In this document: positions 1 through 6,291 of the stretch, piece by piece
How the letters are laid out: each line of letters starts with the position of its first letter
How positions within the stretch are numbered: the first letter of the stretch is position 1
NCBI GenBank assembly: GCA_964636575.1
Contig: CAZWSE010000117.1
Location: forward strand, 1 to 8,884
Length of the DNA: 8,884 nt
Reading direction: 5' to 3'
Source of the DNA: CAZWSE01 sp964636575
Lineage (GTDB): Bacteria > Pseudomonadota > Alphaproteobacteria > Rhodobacterales > Rhodobacteraceae
Made by a program: the position numbers and the translations under genes
The notes under the pieces: generated by a model
What the model was told of the DNA's origin: nothing
Database searches by the model: none
Seen by the model: only the letters and a program-made list of their open reading frames with translations

Positions 1-1238
1 ACGTCTTGCGCGATGGATTTGACGATGAACACGTTGATCCCCACGGGCGGACTTATCATGCCCATTTCAAGCACGATGACCACGATGATGCCGAACCAGA
101 TCAGATCCCAATCTAGTGCAATCGCGATTGGGATGACCACTGGAATGGTCAGTACCAGCATCGCCATTGCCTCTAGGAACATCCCCAGAAACATGTAGAT
201 CGCAACGATGATCAGCAAGATCCCGAGGTCTCCGATCGGCAGCGAGGTCAGGATGGTTACAAGCTGTGCGGGCAGTTCTGTCAGGGACATGAACGGGATG
301 AACACGAAGGCCCCGATGATGATCAGGAACACCGTTGCGGTTGCATTCATCGTCTCAAGGATCACCGCCTTGGACGCCTGCCAGTTCAGTGACCTGCGCC
401 ATGCCGCCACGAGAAAGGTGAAGAAGGCCCCGACCGATGAGGCCTCAACCGGTGTGAAGAACCCGGTGTACATCCCGCCGATAGTGGCCAGTACGACGGC
501 GACAATCGGCAAGGCGCGCCACAATGATGCGATCTTTTCCTCGCGTGGGAACCGTTCCCCGCGCGGCCCTGCTTCGGGGTTGCGGATCACCACAAAGTAG
601 ATCGCGCCGATGAACAAAAGCGTCAGGATGATGCCGGGGAACACGCCTGCCATAAAGAGCCGTCCGATGGATTGTTCGGTCAGCACCGCATAGATGATCA
701 TCCCCCCCGATGGCGGGATCAAGAACCCGAGCGTGCCGCCCGCTGCGACCGATCCTGTGGCAAGGCTGTCTGCGTATTTGTATTTCTTCATCTCGGGCAG
801 GGCGACCCGCCCCATCGTCACCGCCGATGCCAGTGACGACCCCGACAAAGCCGCGAACCCCGCACAAGCTGCAATCGTCGCCGATGCCAGCCCGCCGCGC
901 AGATGGCCCATCCAGCGGTAGGCGGCCGAAAACAGATCGTTCGACATGCCCGACACCCCCGCAAGGTTGCCCATCAGAACGAACATGGGGATCACCAGCA
1001 GATTGTAGTTGGACGCGGCCTCAAAGGTTTCGCCTGCGATGTTGGAATAGGCGACTTTCCAACCCCGCGCCCAAGCCTGATCTTCGGCCATGCCGACGGC
1101 CATGAACTTGTTTGCATTCGCGATGATGGTGCCAACGAACCCGACCCCCAGCATCGACAGCGCAACCGGCATCCGCAGCGCCAGCAGAATGAACAGCGAC
1201 AAAAGCCCGAGGATCCCAAGAAGTGTCATACTGATCAT
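1..1238 (-). CDS. dctM: TRAP transporter large permease (DctM subunit), 3' end cut by the window edge
   Basis: This is the Na+-coupled substrate-translocating membrane subunit of a tripartite ATP-independent periplasmic (TRAP) transporter. I translated it by hand: 412 full codons, open to the window edge, beginning MISMTLLGIL. Hallmarks of the family are visible: IPMFVLMG (about 83-90), AGFAALSGSSLASAVTMG (126-143), ALPEM (146-150), GGTLGFLIPPSGG (167-179), an LTEQSIGRLFMAGVFPG segment (186-202), and SPPVGINVF near the end (396-404). Many hydrophobic helices are spread along it, as expected for about 12 membrane segments. The family is usually a little over 425 residues, so only a short C-terminus is missing. 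The chosen start overlaps the dctQ stop in an ATGA arrangement (4 bases), which suggests translational coupling; an alternative Met lies three codons later. The gene is the last one visible in the dctP-GST-dctQ-dctM operon. Family assignment is secure; the substrate is unknown. Confidence 0.96.
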   Translation of the reverse strand, partial: MISMTLLGILGLLSLFILLALRMPVALSMLGVGFVGTIIANANKFMAVGMAEDQAWARGWKVAYSNIAGETFEAASNYNLLVIPMFVLMGNLAGVSGMSNDLFSAAYRWMGHLRGGLASATIAACAGFAALSGSSLASAVTMGRVALPEMKKYKYADSLATGSVAAGGTLGFLIPPSGGMIIYAVLTEQSIGRLFMAGVFPGIILTLLFIGAIYFVVIRNPEAGPRGERFPREEKIASLWRALPIVAVVLATIGGMYTGFFTPVEASSVGAFFTFLVAAWRRSLNWQASKAVILETMNATATVFLIIIGAFVFIPFMSLTELPAQLVTILTSLPIGDLGILLIIVAIYMFLGMFLEAMAMLVLTIPVVIPIAIALDWDLIWFGIIVVIVLEMGMISPPVGINVFIVKSIAQD

Positions 1239-1783
1239 AGCGGGTCCGACCCTACATGCAGGCGGATGATCGTCCCTTTGGTCAGCAACTGCCAAATGTC
1301 GAGCGCCAGAACCACCACATAGATGGCCACTGAAATCGACAGAAGATAATAGAACGGTTCATAGGTGATGAGCAGCTGTTGGGTTGTTTCGCCAAACTTG
1401 CTGGCAGTGCCGCCTGCGTGCCATAGCCGCCACGACATGACGGCCAGCAGGCCCATCCCCATCAGCTTGACGACGATCATCGACCACTTGGCGAACCACG
1501 CAGACATCCGCGATTCCAGCACCTCAATTTCGATATGGGCACCGGACCGCGCCCCGAGCGGAATGGACAGCCCCACGATCACAACCAGCGCCAGGATCAA
1601 CAGGTCTTCGGCACCTGTGATGGGGGCGTTCAGGGCTTTGCGCATGACCAGCACGTTCCAGACGGAAAAGCCGGTCATGAAGATCAGCGTCAGCCCGCCT
1701 GCGACCAAAGCAATCCATGTCAACGCATGGTCAAGGAGAGCGATCAACCCCGGTTTGTTCTGTGCCTTTGTCGCGTCGCTCAT
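1235..1783 (-). CDS. dctQ: TRAP transporter small permease (DctQ subunit)
   Basis: This is the four-helix membrane subunit that pairs with DctM. The protein is 182 residues from MSDATKAQNK. Hydrophobic segments lie at about 18-40, 58-78, 98-120 and 140-165. The family pattern is present: FSVWNVLVMRKALNAPITGAEDLL (from about 39; R49, N52 and the GAEDL stretch) and a polar GETTQQL loop before the last helix. The open frame extends 32 codons further upstream, to 1879, but that extension is basic, lies inside the GST gene and would break the normal DctQ length, so I prefer 1783. This start lies 17 bases after the GST stop, with a weak GGGG-type ribosome site just behind that stop. The stop overlaps the dctM start. 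The gene is co-transcribed with its neighbours by spacing. Confidence 0.93.
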   Translation of the reverse strand: MSDATKAQNKPGLIALLDHALTWIALVAGGLTLIFMTGFSVWNVLVMRKALNAPITGAEDLLILALVVIVGLSIPLGARSGAHIEIEVLESRMSAWFAKWSMIVVKLMGMGLLAVMSWRLWHAGGTASKFGETTQQLLITYEPFYYLLSISVAIYVVVLALDIWQLLTKGTIIRLHVGSDPL

Positions 1784-1800
1784 GGTATATGTCGCACCCC

Positions 1801-2562
1801 TTAGACCTTTGCGAAGTCGGGGCACCATTTCAGCACGCCCTGTTGATAGCTTTCTCTTTCGCCGAACGAGGCGGCCCAACGGTTGATGTTGGGGAATTTG
1901 TCAAAGGGGTAGCCGCAGCCGAGCAGCACAAAGTGCAGCGGGATCCACGAGATATCGGCCAGCGTAAACTGATCGCCCATGATCCATGTGCGGCCTTCGA
2001 GCGTCATTTCAAGCTTGGCAAAACACGCCCCCAGAATGGCGGTCGCCTTATCCAGATCGCTTGTCGAAAACGATTTGTCGCCAGCGTGTTTGGCGTGGAA
2101 ATTCTTGAGCTCTTCGTTCTTTTGAAGGGCGTCGTATTTGGCCTGTTCTTCGGCTGTCTTTTTCAGCTTGGGCGCGATTTTGGTCGCATAGACGTATGGC
2201 TTGCAGGCAGGCACGTGGATGGCCGCAGCAAGGTGCAACCATTCCATCATTTCGTCATTGTCAGCGGCCCGCAAAGAGGGGGTCGCGTAGGTTTCATCAA
2301 GGTAGTCGATGATGTCGTTGGATTCGATGTGAACCACGCCATTGTCCACCAGCGTCGGCACAAGCCCGTTTGGATTGATCCCGAAATAGTCGTCGGTGAT
2401 GTTCTCTTTCTTCTTGAGATCAAGGTGGTGGCTTTCCCATTCGAGCCCCTTTTCGATCAAGGTCATCCGGACCCGCATCGAACAGTTCGAAATGCCGCCA
2501 TGATAGAGATGCAGCCCTTCCAAGCTTTCGACGGATTTATTGGTTGGGACGATAACGGCCAT
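1801..2562 (-). CDS. Glutathione S-transferase family protein
   Basis: This is a predicted cytoplasmic enzyme that conjugates or exchanges glutathione; the substrate cannot be read from sequence. At 253 residues it is slightly long for a GST. The N-terminal thioredoxin-like domain spans about 15-95: HGGISNCSMRVRM (21-33) holds candidate catalytic Ser/Cys residues (S25, C27, S28), NPNGLVPTL (63-71) carries the cis-proline P69, and E80-S81 in the IESND stretch match the gamma-glutamyl-binding Glu-Ser pair. The all-helical C-terminal domain follows, with GDQFTLADIS (196-205) forming the usual N-cap box (T200, D203). The EKGLEW and GLVPTL pattern reminds me of the LigF/LigE beta-etherase side of the superfamily, but this is only a resemblance. 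AGGAG lies 7 bases before the ATG and supports the start. The gene sits between dctP and dctQ in a TRAP operon, so its product probably acts on the imported compound or its breakdown product. Confidence 0.9.
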   Translation of the reverse strand: MAVIVPTNKSVESLEGLHLYHGGISNCSMRVRMTLIEKGLEWESHHLDLKKKENITDDYFGINPNGLVPTLVDNGVVHIESNDIIDYLDETYATPSLRAADNDEMMEWLHLAAAIHVPACKPYVYATKIAPKLKKTAEEQAKYDALQKNEELKNFHAKHAGDKSFSTSDLDKATAILGACFAKLEMTLEGRTWIMGDQFTLADISWIPLHFVLLGCGYPFDKFPNINRWAASFGERESYQQGVLKWCPDFAKV

Positions 2563-2593
2563 GGGCTGTCTCCTGCTATGACGTGGTTTTGTG

Positions 2594-2620
2594 TGGCCCC
2601 CGACGTCGTGCAGGGGGCCA
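2594..2620 (-). other. Strong intergenic hairpin between dctP and the GST gene
   Basis: A perfect 8-bp inverted repeat, TGGCCCCC and GGGGGCCA, encloses an 11-base loop. It begins 15 bases after the dctP stop on the transcribed strand. No T-run follows, so it does not look like a full intrinsic terminator. In binding-protein transporter operons such hairpins commonly shield the 3' end of the binding-protein mRNA or cause partial termination, which gives more binding protein than membrane subunits. That role here is inference. Confidence 0.7.
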
Positions 2621-2635
2621 GCATATGCGTCTGGT

Positions 2636-3646
2636 TTAAGGGTTCAGAGCCTTGTAGATGTCGCGCACGTTTGAGATGCCGCGGCCTTCGTAATCGGTGA
2701 AGATCGCCTCTAACCCCGTTGCTACAGCGGCGTCCATCTTGGCCCGTTCTTCGTCTGACACAACGACCCAAGTGTAGCCCTTGTCGGTCGTATCCGCGAT
2801 GATCTGTTTGGACCGCTCATCCGCGTCATCAAACGATTTGGCAAGTTGCAGTGACATCGGCAACCCTGCGACTTCGTCAATGATCGCGCGGTGTTCGTCT
2901 GAAAGCCCCATGTAGCGTTCTTTGTTCATAACCGCATAGGTCACCGCAAAGGTCGCTGGTACGTTTTCAACGATATAGCTGGACACATCCCAGAAGTTCC
3001 AAGGCTGTGTGATGTTGTTGTAGGATGCGGTTGTCGCATCAATCGTGCCGGTCGAAAGACCAGTGTACATTTCAGTCACCGGCATCTGCACGGGCACCGC
3101 GCCCAAGGCTTCGATGATGGGTGTGGTCATGGCCGCAAAGGGAACGATCTTGGCGCCCTTCATGCCTTCCATCGTTGACACATCGCGGGTGGCTGCAAAG
3201 AGGTTGCCTGCAACGGTTCCCACAGCCAGCACTTTGACGTCGCCGTATTCATCGGCCAGATGCTCTTCATAGACGTTCCAGATGGCTTTGGTGGATTCAT
3301 TCGCGTTTTCCGCCGAGCCGGGCAAGATCGCCAACATCGTTTTCGGGAACAACGCGGGGGTATAGCCGGACACACCGAATGTAATATCAGCCACGCCTTC
3401 AACGGCGCGTTTGTACTGCTGGACAGGACCAGCGCCAAGCTGGCCGGCGGGGTAAAGCTTCATCGTCAAAGACCCGCCAGAGCGTTCTTCGATTTCTTTC
3501 GCGAACCATGTGAACATGCCGGTATTGGTGTGGTGCTGCGGCGGCAGGAATGTCGCGACGCTAAGCTCTTCGCTGGTTGCGGTTTGGGCGCTGACCCCGA
3601 GTGCGGCTGAAAACGCCAAGGCAAGGCTGAAACGTGAAATGTTCAT
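2636..3646 (-). CDS. dctP: TRAP transporter periplasmic substrate-binding protein (DctP family)
   Basis: This is the periplasmic receptor that captures the ligand and delivers it to DctQM. The protein is 336 residues. An N-terminal signal peptide is clear: MNISR, a hydrophobic core LALAFSAALGV (8-18), and likely cleavage after VSA (20) or a few residues later. Family features follow: WFAKEIEERSGGSLTMKLYPAGQLG (from 47), the R154..MKGAKI stretch, ALGAVPVQMPVTEMYTGLSTGTIDA (from 180), and a helical C-terminus ending IYKALNP. The key oddity is at 165-169: most DctP proteins have KIR(V) there, with an Arg that salt-bridges the ligand carboxylate, while this protein reads AKIVP and has no Arg. GGGAGG lies 6 bases before the ATG. 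It is the first gene of the operon, with its own sigma-70-like promoter upstream. Family is certain; the ligand is open. Confidence 0.96.
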   Translation of the reverse strand: MNISRFSLALAFSAALGVSAQTATSEELSVATFLPPQHHTNTGMFTWFAKEIEERSGGSLTMKLYPAGQLGAGPVQQYKRAVEGVADITFGVSGYTPALFPKTMLAILPGSAENANESTKAIWNVYEEHLADEYGDVKVLAVGTVAGNLFAATRDVSTMEGMKGAKIVPFAAMTTPIIEALGAVPVQMPVTEMYTGLSTGTIDATTASYNNITQPWNFWDVSSYIVENVPATFAVTYAVMNKERYMGLSDEHRAIIDEVAGLPMSLQLAKSFDDADERSKQIIADTTDKGYTWVVVSDEERAKMDAAVATGLEAIFTDYEGRGISNVRDIYKALNP

Positions 3647-3680
3647 GATATTCCTCCCAGAATGATGGGTGATGCCCGCA

Positions 3681-3690
3681 TTGGGATCCT
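3681..3690. promoter_or_regulatory. Candidate operator copy 1 (TTGGGATCCT)
   Basis: This is one of three TTGGGATCC words in the dctP/hydrolase intergenic region. In extended form it reads TTGGGATCCTAA, symmetric except for one central base pair. It would lie roughly 45 bases into the dctP transcript leader if the predicted promoter is right, so a bound repressor there could act as a roadblock or as a looping partner. Its centre is 72 bp from copy 2. Confidence 0.5.
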
Positions 3691-3740
3691 AAAGACGACC
3701 TAGAATCGTAATGCTGCGGAAAATCCCCCTCCATGTCGAA

Positions 3741-3769
3741 ATTCTGCACCTTTTGGGATCCCATTTCAA
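3741..3769 (-). promoter_or_regulatory. Predicted sigma-70-type promoter of the dctP operon
   Basis: Read on the minus strand, TTGAAA (3769-3764, five of six bases of the -35 consensus) is separated by exactly 17 bases from CAGAAT (3746-3741, four of six of the -10 consensus). Transcription would start near 3734, leaving a leader of about 90 bases before dctP. The perfect palindrome TGGGATCCCA begins at the first base after the -35 element, inside the spacer, which is a typical repressor position. Confidence 0.55.
3754..3763. promoter_or_regulatory. Candidate operator copy 2, perfect palindrome TGGGATCCCA
   Basis: This 10-bp perfect palindrome fills the -35 proximal part of the spacer of the predicted dctP promoter. 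Together with copies 1 and 3 it defines a TTGGGATCC word repeated in one orientation. A GntR-, LacI- or IclR-type dimer would be a reasonable binder, but no regulator gene is in the window and I cannot assign a family. Centre-to-centre distance to copy 3 is 63 bp, about six helical turns, so both could be bound on one DNA face. Confidence 0.6.
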
Positions 3770-3809
3770 GATAAAACTCCGAATTGAGCGGGTTGATTGG
3801 CGTTTTGGC

Positions 3810-3838
3810 TTGACTTTGGGATCCTGCATGAGGCCATT
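3810..3838 (+). promoter_or_regulatory. Possible promoter of the alkylsulfatase-like gene
   Basis: TTGACT (3810-3815) matches five of six bases of the -35 consensus. At the expected 16-18 base spacing the -10 region is poor (around GCCATT), so either an activator helps or the promoter is weak. The reason to believe it is the parallel layout: TTGGGATCC follows this -35 element almost directly, as it does on the dctP side. Confidence 0.35.
3816..3825. promoter_or_regulatory. Candidate operator copy 3 (TTGGGATCCT)
   Basis: This copy lies immediately downstream of TTGACT, in the spacer of the possible plus-strand promoter. The TTGGGATCC core is intact, but the right half is less symmetric (CTGCA) than in copies 1 and 2, so it may be a weaker site. 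Confidence 0.5.
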
Positions 3839-3940
3839 TGAGGACGGGGGCCGTCTGTCAATTTGCGCTTTGAATGGCTCAATCCGCCCCTCGATGTGAC
3901 GCCGCCTTTGCAAGACCGAAACACAAAAGGACACTTGATT

Positions 3941-5215
3941 ATGCACCCCGAACTGGAAGCCCATCCGGCATATTTTCAAAAAGAGATCGTGCAACTGGCG
4001 GACAACGTCTATCAGGCCTTTGGCTTTGCTGCGTCCAATGTCTATATGATCATCGGGGATGACGGGGTGATCATCGTTGATACCTCTGAAACGACGGCTG
4101 CCGCTGAGAACATTCTGGCCGCGTTTCGCAAGATCACTGACCTGCCCATAAAGACGATCATCCTGACCCATTCGCACCGCGATCATGTGTCGGGGGCGTC
4201 TGTTTTTGCGGAAGGCGGGTCGCCCGAGATTTTAGCAAGCACGCGGTTCTCGGACGATTCACTTTTTGTGGCCTCTGCCCATCCGCAGCCCGTGAAGGCA
4301 ATGCAGGTCCGCACGAAGCGCCAGTTTGGCATTGGTCTGTCCTACCCCGATGAAATTGTCGGAATTGGTGTCGGCCCCGGTGATCGCCCCTTGAAAGGTA
4401 TGGGGGCAGGGGCCTTGCCGCCGACCCGCCGCATTGGGGATGAAGGCGAAAACCTGACCCTGCATGGTGTCGATCTGCAACTGGTCCGCGCCCCCGGTGA
4501 GACCCCCGATCATATCGTGGTGTGGTATCCCGAAAAGAAGGTGTTGATCAGCGGTGACAATTTCTATCGGTCTTTCCCGAACCTTTATGCGATCCGCGGC
4601 ACGGCTTACCGCGATTTCGACACTTGGGCGGATACGATGGACCTGCTGATGGGCTTTGCCCCCAACGTGCTTGCCCCCGGTCATACCAAGGCGCTGTTCG
4701 GTGCTGATACAATCAAGGACGCTTTGACGGACTACCGTGATGCGATCCGCCATGTCATTGATGAAACCCGAAACGGCATGGACGCAGGACTGACCATTGA
4801 TGAGCTGGCCCACAGTGTGAAACTGCCGCCCGCGCTGGCGGACAAGCCACATCTGCGCGAATACTATGGCCGCGTTGATTTCGCGGTGCGGGCCTATTTC
4901 GTTGGAACGATGGGGTGGTTTGATGGCAATCCGACTTCGCTTTCACCCCTGTCGCCCAAGGATGAGGCGGATCGTTTTATAGACATGGCGGGTGGGCCTG
5001 AGGCTGTTCTGGCCTCTATTGAGCAGGCGCGCGCGAAGGGTGATCTGCAATGGGCGCTTCAGCTTGTGGACCGGCTTATCAATGCAGGCCATGACGTGAA
5101 AGCGGCGGGCCAGATGAAGGCCGCGATTTTGGAAGAGCACGCGGTCGCGCAGATCAACTGCCCGACCCGACACTACTATCTGCAATGCGCGAAGGAACTG
5201 AAAGCCGAAGGTTAG
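3941..5215 (+). CDS. MBL-fold metallo-hydrolase, alkylsulfatase (SdsA1/BDS1)-like, short form
   Basis: This is a predicted two-zinc hydrolase acting in the cytoplasm (no signal peptide); likely reaction is sulfate-ester hydrolysis. The protein has 424 residues from MHPELEAHPA. The MBL domain spans about 15-250: THSHRDH (76-82) gives ligands H77, H79, D81 and H82; PGETPDH (185-191) places E187, GDN places D206, and PGH places H248. The 19-residue step from E187 to D206 matches the step between the two glutamate ligands of SdsA1 as I recall them (E280, E299). N214 and R219 in NLYAIRG then fall on its sulfate-contact Asn and Arg. The alkylsulfatase dimerisation domain follows (about 250-424) with the GWFDGNP signature (325-331) and a GDLQWALQL helix. 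The SCP2-like C-terminal domain of full-length enzymes is missing. AAGGA 9 bases before the ATG at 3941 decides the start over an upstream ATG at 3863. The gene is divergent from dctP. Confidence 0.88.
   Translation: MHPELEAHPAYFQKEIVQLADNVYQAFGFAASNVYMIIGDDGVIIVDTSETTAAAENILAAFRKITDLPIKTIILTHSHRDHVSGASVFAEGGSPEILASTRFSDDSLFVASAHPQPVKAMQVRTKRQFGIGLSYPDEIVGIGVGPGDRPLKGMGAGALPPTRRIGDEGENLTLHGVDLQLVRAPGETPDHIVVWYPEKKVLISGDNFYRSFPNLYAIRGTAYRDFDTWADTMDLLMGFAPNVLAPGHTKALFGADTIKDALTDYRDAIRHVIDETRNGMDAGLTIDELAHSVKLPPALADKPHLREYYGRVDFAVRAYFVGTMGWFDGNPTSLSPLSPKDEADRFIDMAGGPEAVLASIEQARAKGDLQWALQLVDRLINAGHDVKAAGQMKAAILEEHAVAQINCPTRHYYLQCAKELKAEG
5212..5215. other. Overlapping convergent stop codons
   Basis: The four bases TTAG serve both genes: TAG on the plus strand ends the hydrolase and TAA on the minus strand ends tcuB. 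There is no intergenic space for a conventional terminator between the two convergent genes, so their transcripts probably overlap at the 3' ends. I saw no clear hairpin with a T-run nearby on either strand. Confidence 0.9.
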
Positions 5216-6291
5216 GGCGTTGTTTGCGCGATCCGTTTGCGCTGTGCATCGCGTACCAGTGCTGTCAGCCTGTAAAACCCGTGCGCCATTTTGGTGTAGG
5301 GTGTCAGCAGGAAAAAGCTAAGCACCGCCCCAAGATGAAGGGCCAGAAGTGTTGGCATCAGTGCCGTTGATCCCAGCGCATAAAGCGCAAGCCCGCTGAA
5401 GGCGACAAAGCCCAACAGCACGATAAACGCGACCTCTCCACCCCAAGCCGAGACCGCGCCCAGCGTCGGGTCCGCACGTCGTTTTAGCACCAGCAACCAG
5501 CCCGCCCCGAAGGTCAGCATAATGCCCCCCGGAACGCCCAAAAGCTTGGGCAGGGACCAGAACGCATAGGGCGCTTGCAGGTCAAAGGCGTAGTGCAGGA
5601 TTGTGCCTGTGCTCGTGCTCGCGAAACACAGCAAGAACCCGTAAAGCACCAGTTGATGCGCCATCCGCCGTGCGTGGGTAAAGCGGTCTTCGTCCTCAAA
5701 ATTGCATCCGTCGCCGTGGCCGCCCGCAAGATTGCGCATGTTTGCCGCTGCCCCGAAGGCTTGCCAGATGTCATCTAAGGCTACCCGCGTGCCATCCGTT
5801 GCGGCCCAATACCGGCGCAGGCTGATCCCGATGCTCACCAAGGGCAACAAGAACGCAGGCGCGAAGATCGCCACCATCAGATTGTGGGACATGACCGCAT
5901 AAAACCCTTCGCCGCCCGCTTGCCCCATCCAGCGCGCCACAGCGAACAACACAGCAAAGCCCACAATTGTTGCCACTGCGATCAACATTCCGTTCTTTTG
6001 AAACTGGCGGCCCAAAGCTTGAGGGTAGGCGAAGTCTTCCCAGCTGTCTTGGCGGACTTCGGCCAATGCTTGCGGCAGGTTGAGATCAAATTCATGGGGG
6101 GCCGTGTACTGGCAGGCGTAGTAGCAGCCGCGACAGTTGTGACAGAGATTGGCAAGCTGGGTGATGTCCCCGTCCGAGAACGCGCGGTTGGCGTGTAACG
6201 ATGGAAAGACCGAACAATAGCCTTCGCAGTAGCGACAGGCGTTGCAGATTTCGGCTTGGCGGCGGGCTTCTTGAATAAGATCAGTTTGCAT
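5212..6291 (-). CDS. tcuB: TcuB-type membrane Fe-S electron-transfer protein (tricarballylate utilisation 4Fe-4S protein)
   Basis: In the known system TcuB reoxidises the flavin of TcuA and passes electrons to the quinone pool. The protein is 359 residues from MQTDLIQEAR. The N-terminus carries two four-cysteine clusters, C16-x2-C19-x2-C22-x3-C26 and C50-x2-C53-x2-C56-x3-C60, expected to bind two iron-sulfur centres. The rest is membrane-embedded, with hydrophobic segments near 103-121, 135-158, 212-232, 248-269, 283-305 and 311-330. Histidines in or near these helices (H136, H212, H233, H319) could ligate heme; that is inference. The frame is open 11 codons further upstream, but GGGAGG 9 bases before the ATG at 6291 favours this start. 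It overlaps the end of tcuA by 11 bases, a translationally coupled pair. The absence of a TcuC-type carrier gene next to it is unusual compared with the Salmonella operon. Confidence 0.92.
   Translation of the reverse strand: MQTDLIQEARRQAEICNACRYCEGYCSVFPSLHANRAFSDGDITQLANLCHNCRGCYYACQYTAPHEFDLNLPQALAEVRQDSWEDFAYPQALGRQFQKNGMLIAVATIVGFAVLFAVARWMGQAGGEGFYAVMSHNLMVAIFAPAFLLPLVSIGISLRRYWAATDGTRVALDDIWQAFGAAANMRNLAGGHGDGCNFEDEDRFTHARRMAHQLVLYGFLLCFASTSTGTILHYAFDLQAPYAFWSLPKLLGVPGGIMLTFGAGWLLVLKRRADPTLGAVSAWGGEVAFIVLLGFVAFSGLALYALGSTALMPTLLALHLGAVLSFFLLTPYTKMAHGFYRLTALVRDAQRKRIAQTTP

Noticed and set aside
1211..1219. A fourth TTGGGATCC word, on the minus strand near the start of dctM
   Set aside because: It lies in coding sequence for a conserved hydrophobic helix and has no promoter beside it, so I treat it as chance. 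It does slightly weaken the rarity argument for the intergenic copies.
1784..1879. N-terminal extension of DctQ by 32 residues
   Set aside because: It would overlap the GST gene, is strongly basic and exceeds the usual DctQ N-terminus; the start at 1783 fits the family.
2594..2620. Intrinsic terminator after dctP
   Set aside because: The stem is strong but no T-run follows on the transcribed strand, and downstream transporter genes depend on read-through.
1717..2700. A 327-codon plus-strand open frame opposite the GST gene
   Set aside because: It lies antisense to a clear GST and its translation shows no recognisable domain; such long antisense frames are common in GC-rich coding DNA.
3863..3940. 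N-terminal extension of the alkylsulfatase-like protein from an upstream in-frame ATG
   Set aside because: There is no ribosome site before it and the added residues do not look like a signal peptide, whereas the ATG at 3941 has AAGGA at good spacing.
4259..4852. A 197-codon minus-strand open frame inside the alkylsulfatase-like gene
   Set aside because: It is antisense to a gene with intact active-site motifs and has no recognisable protein features.
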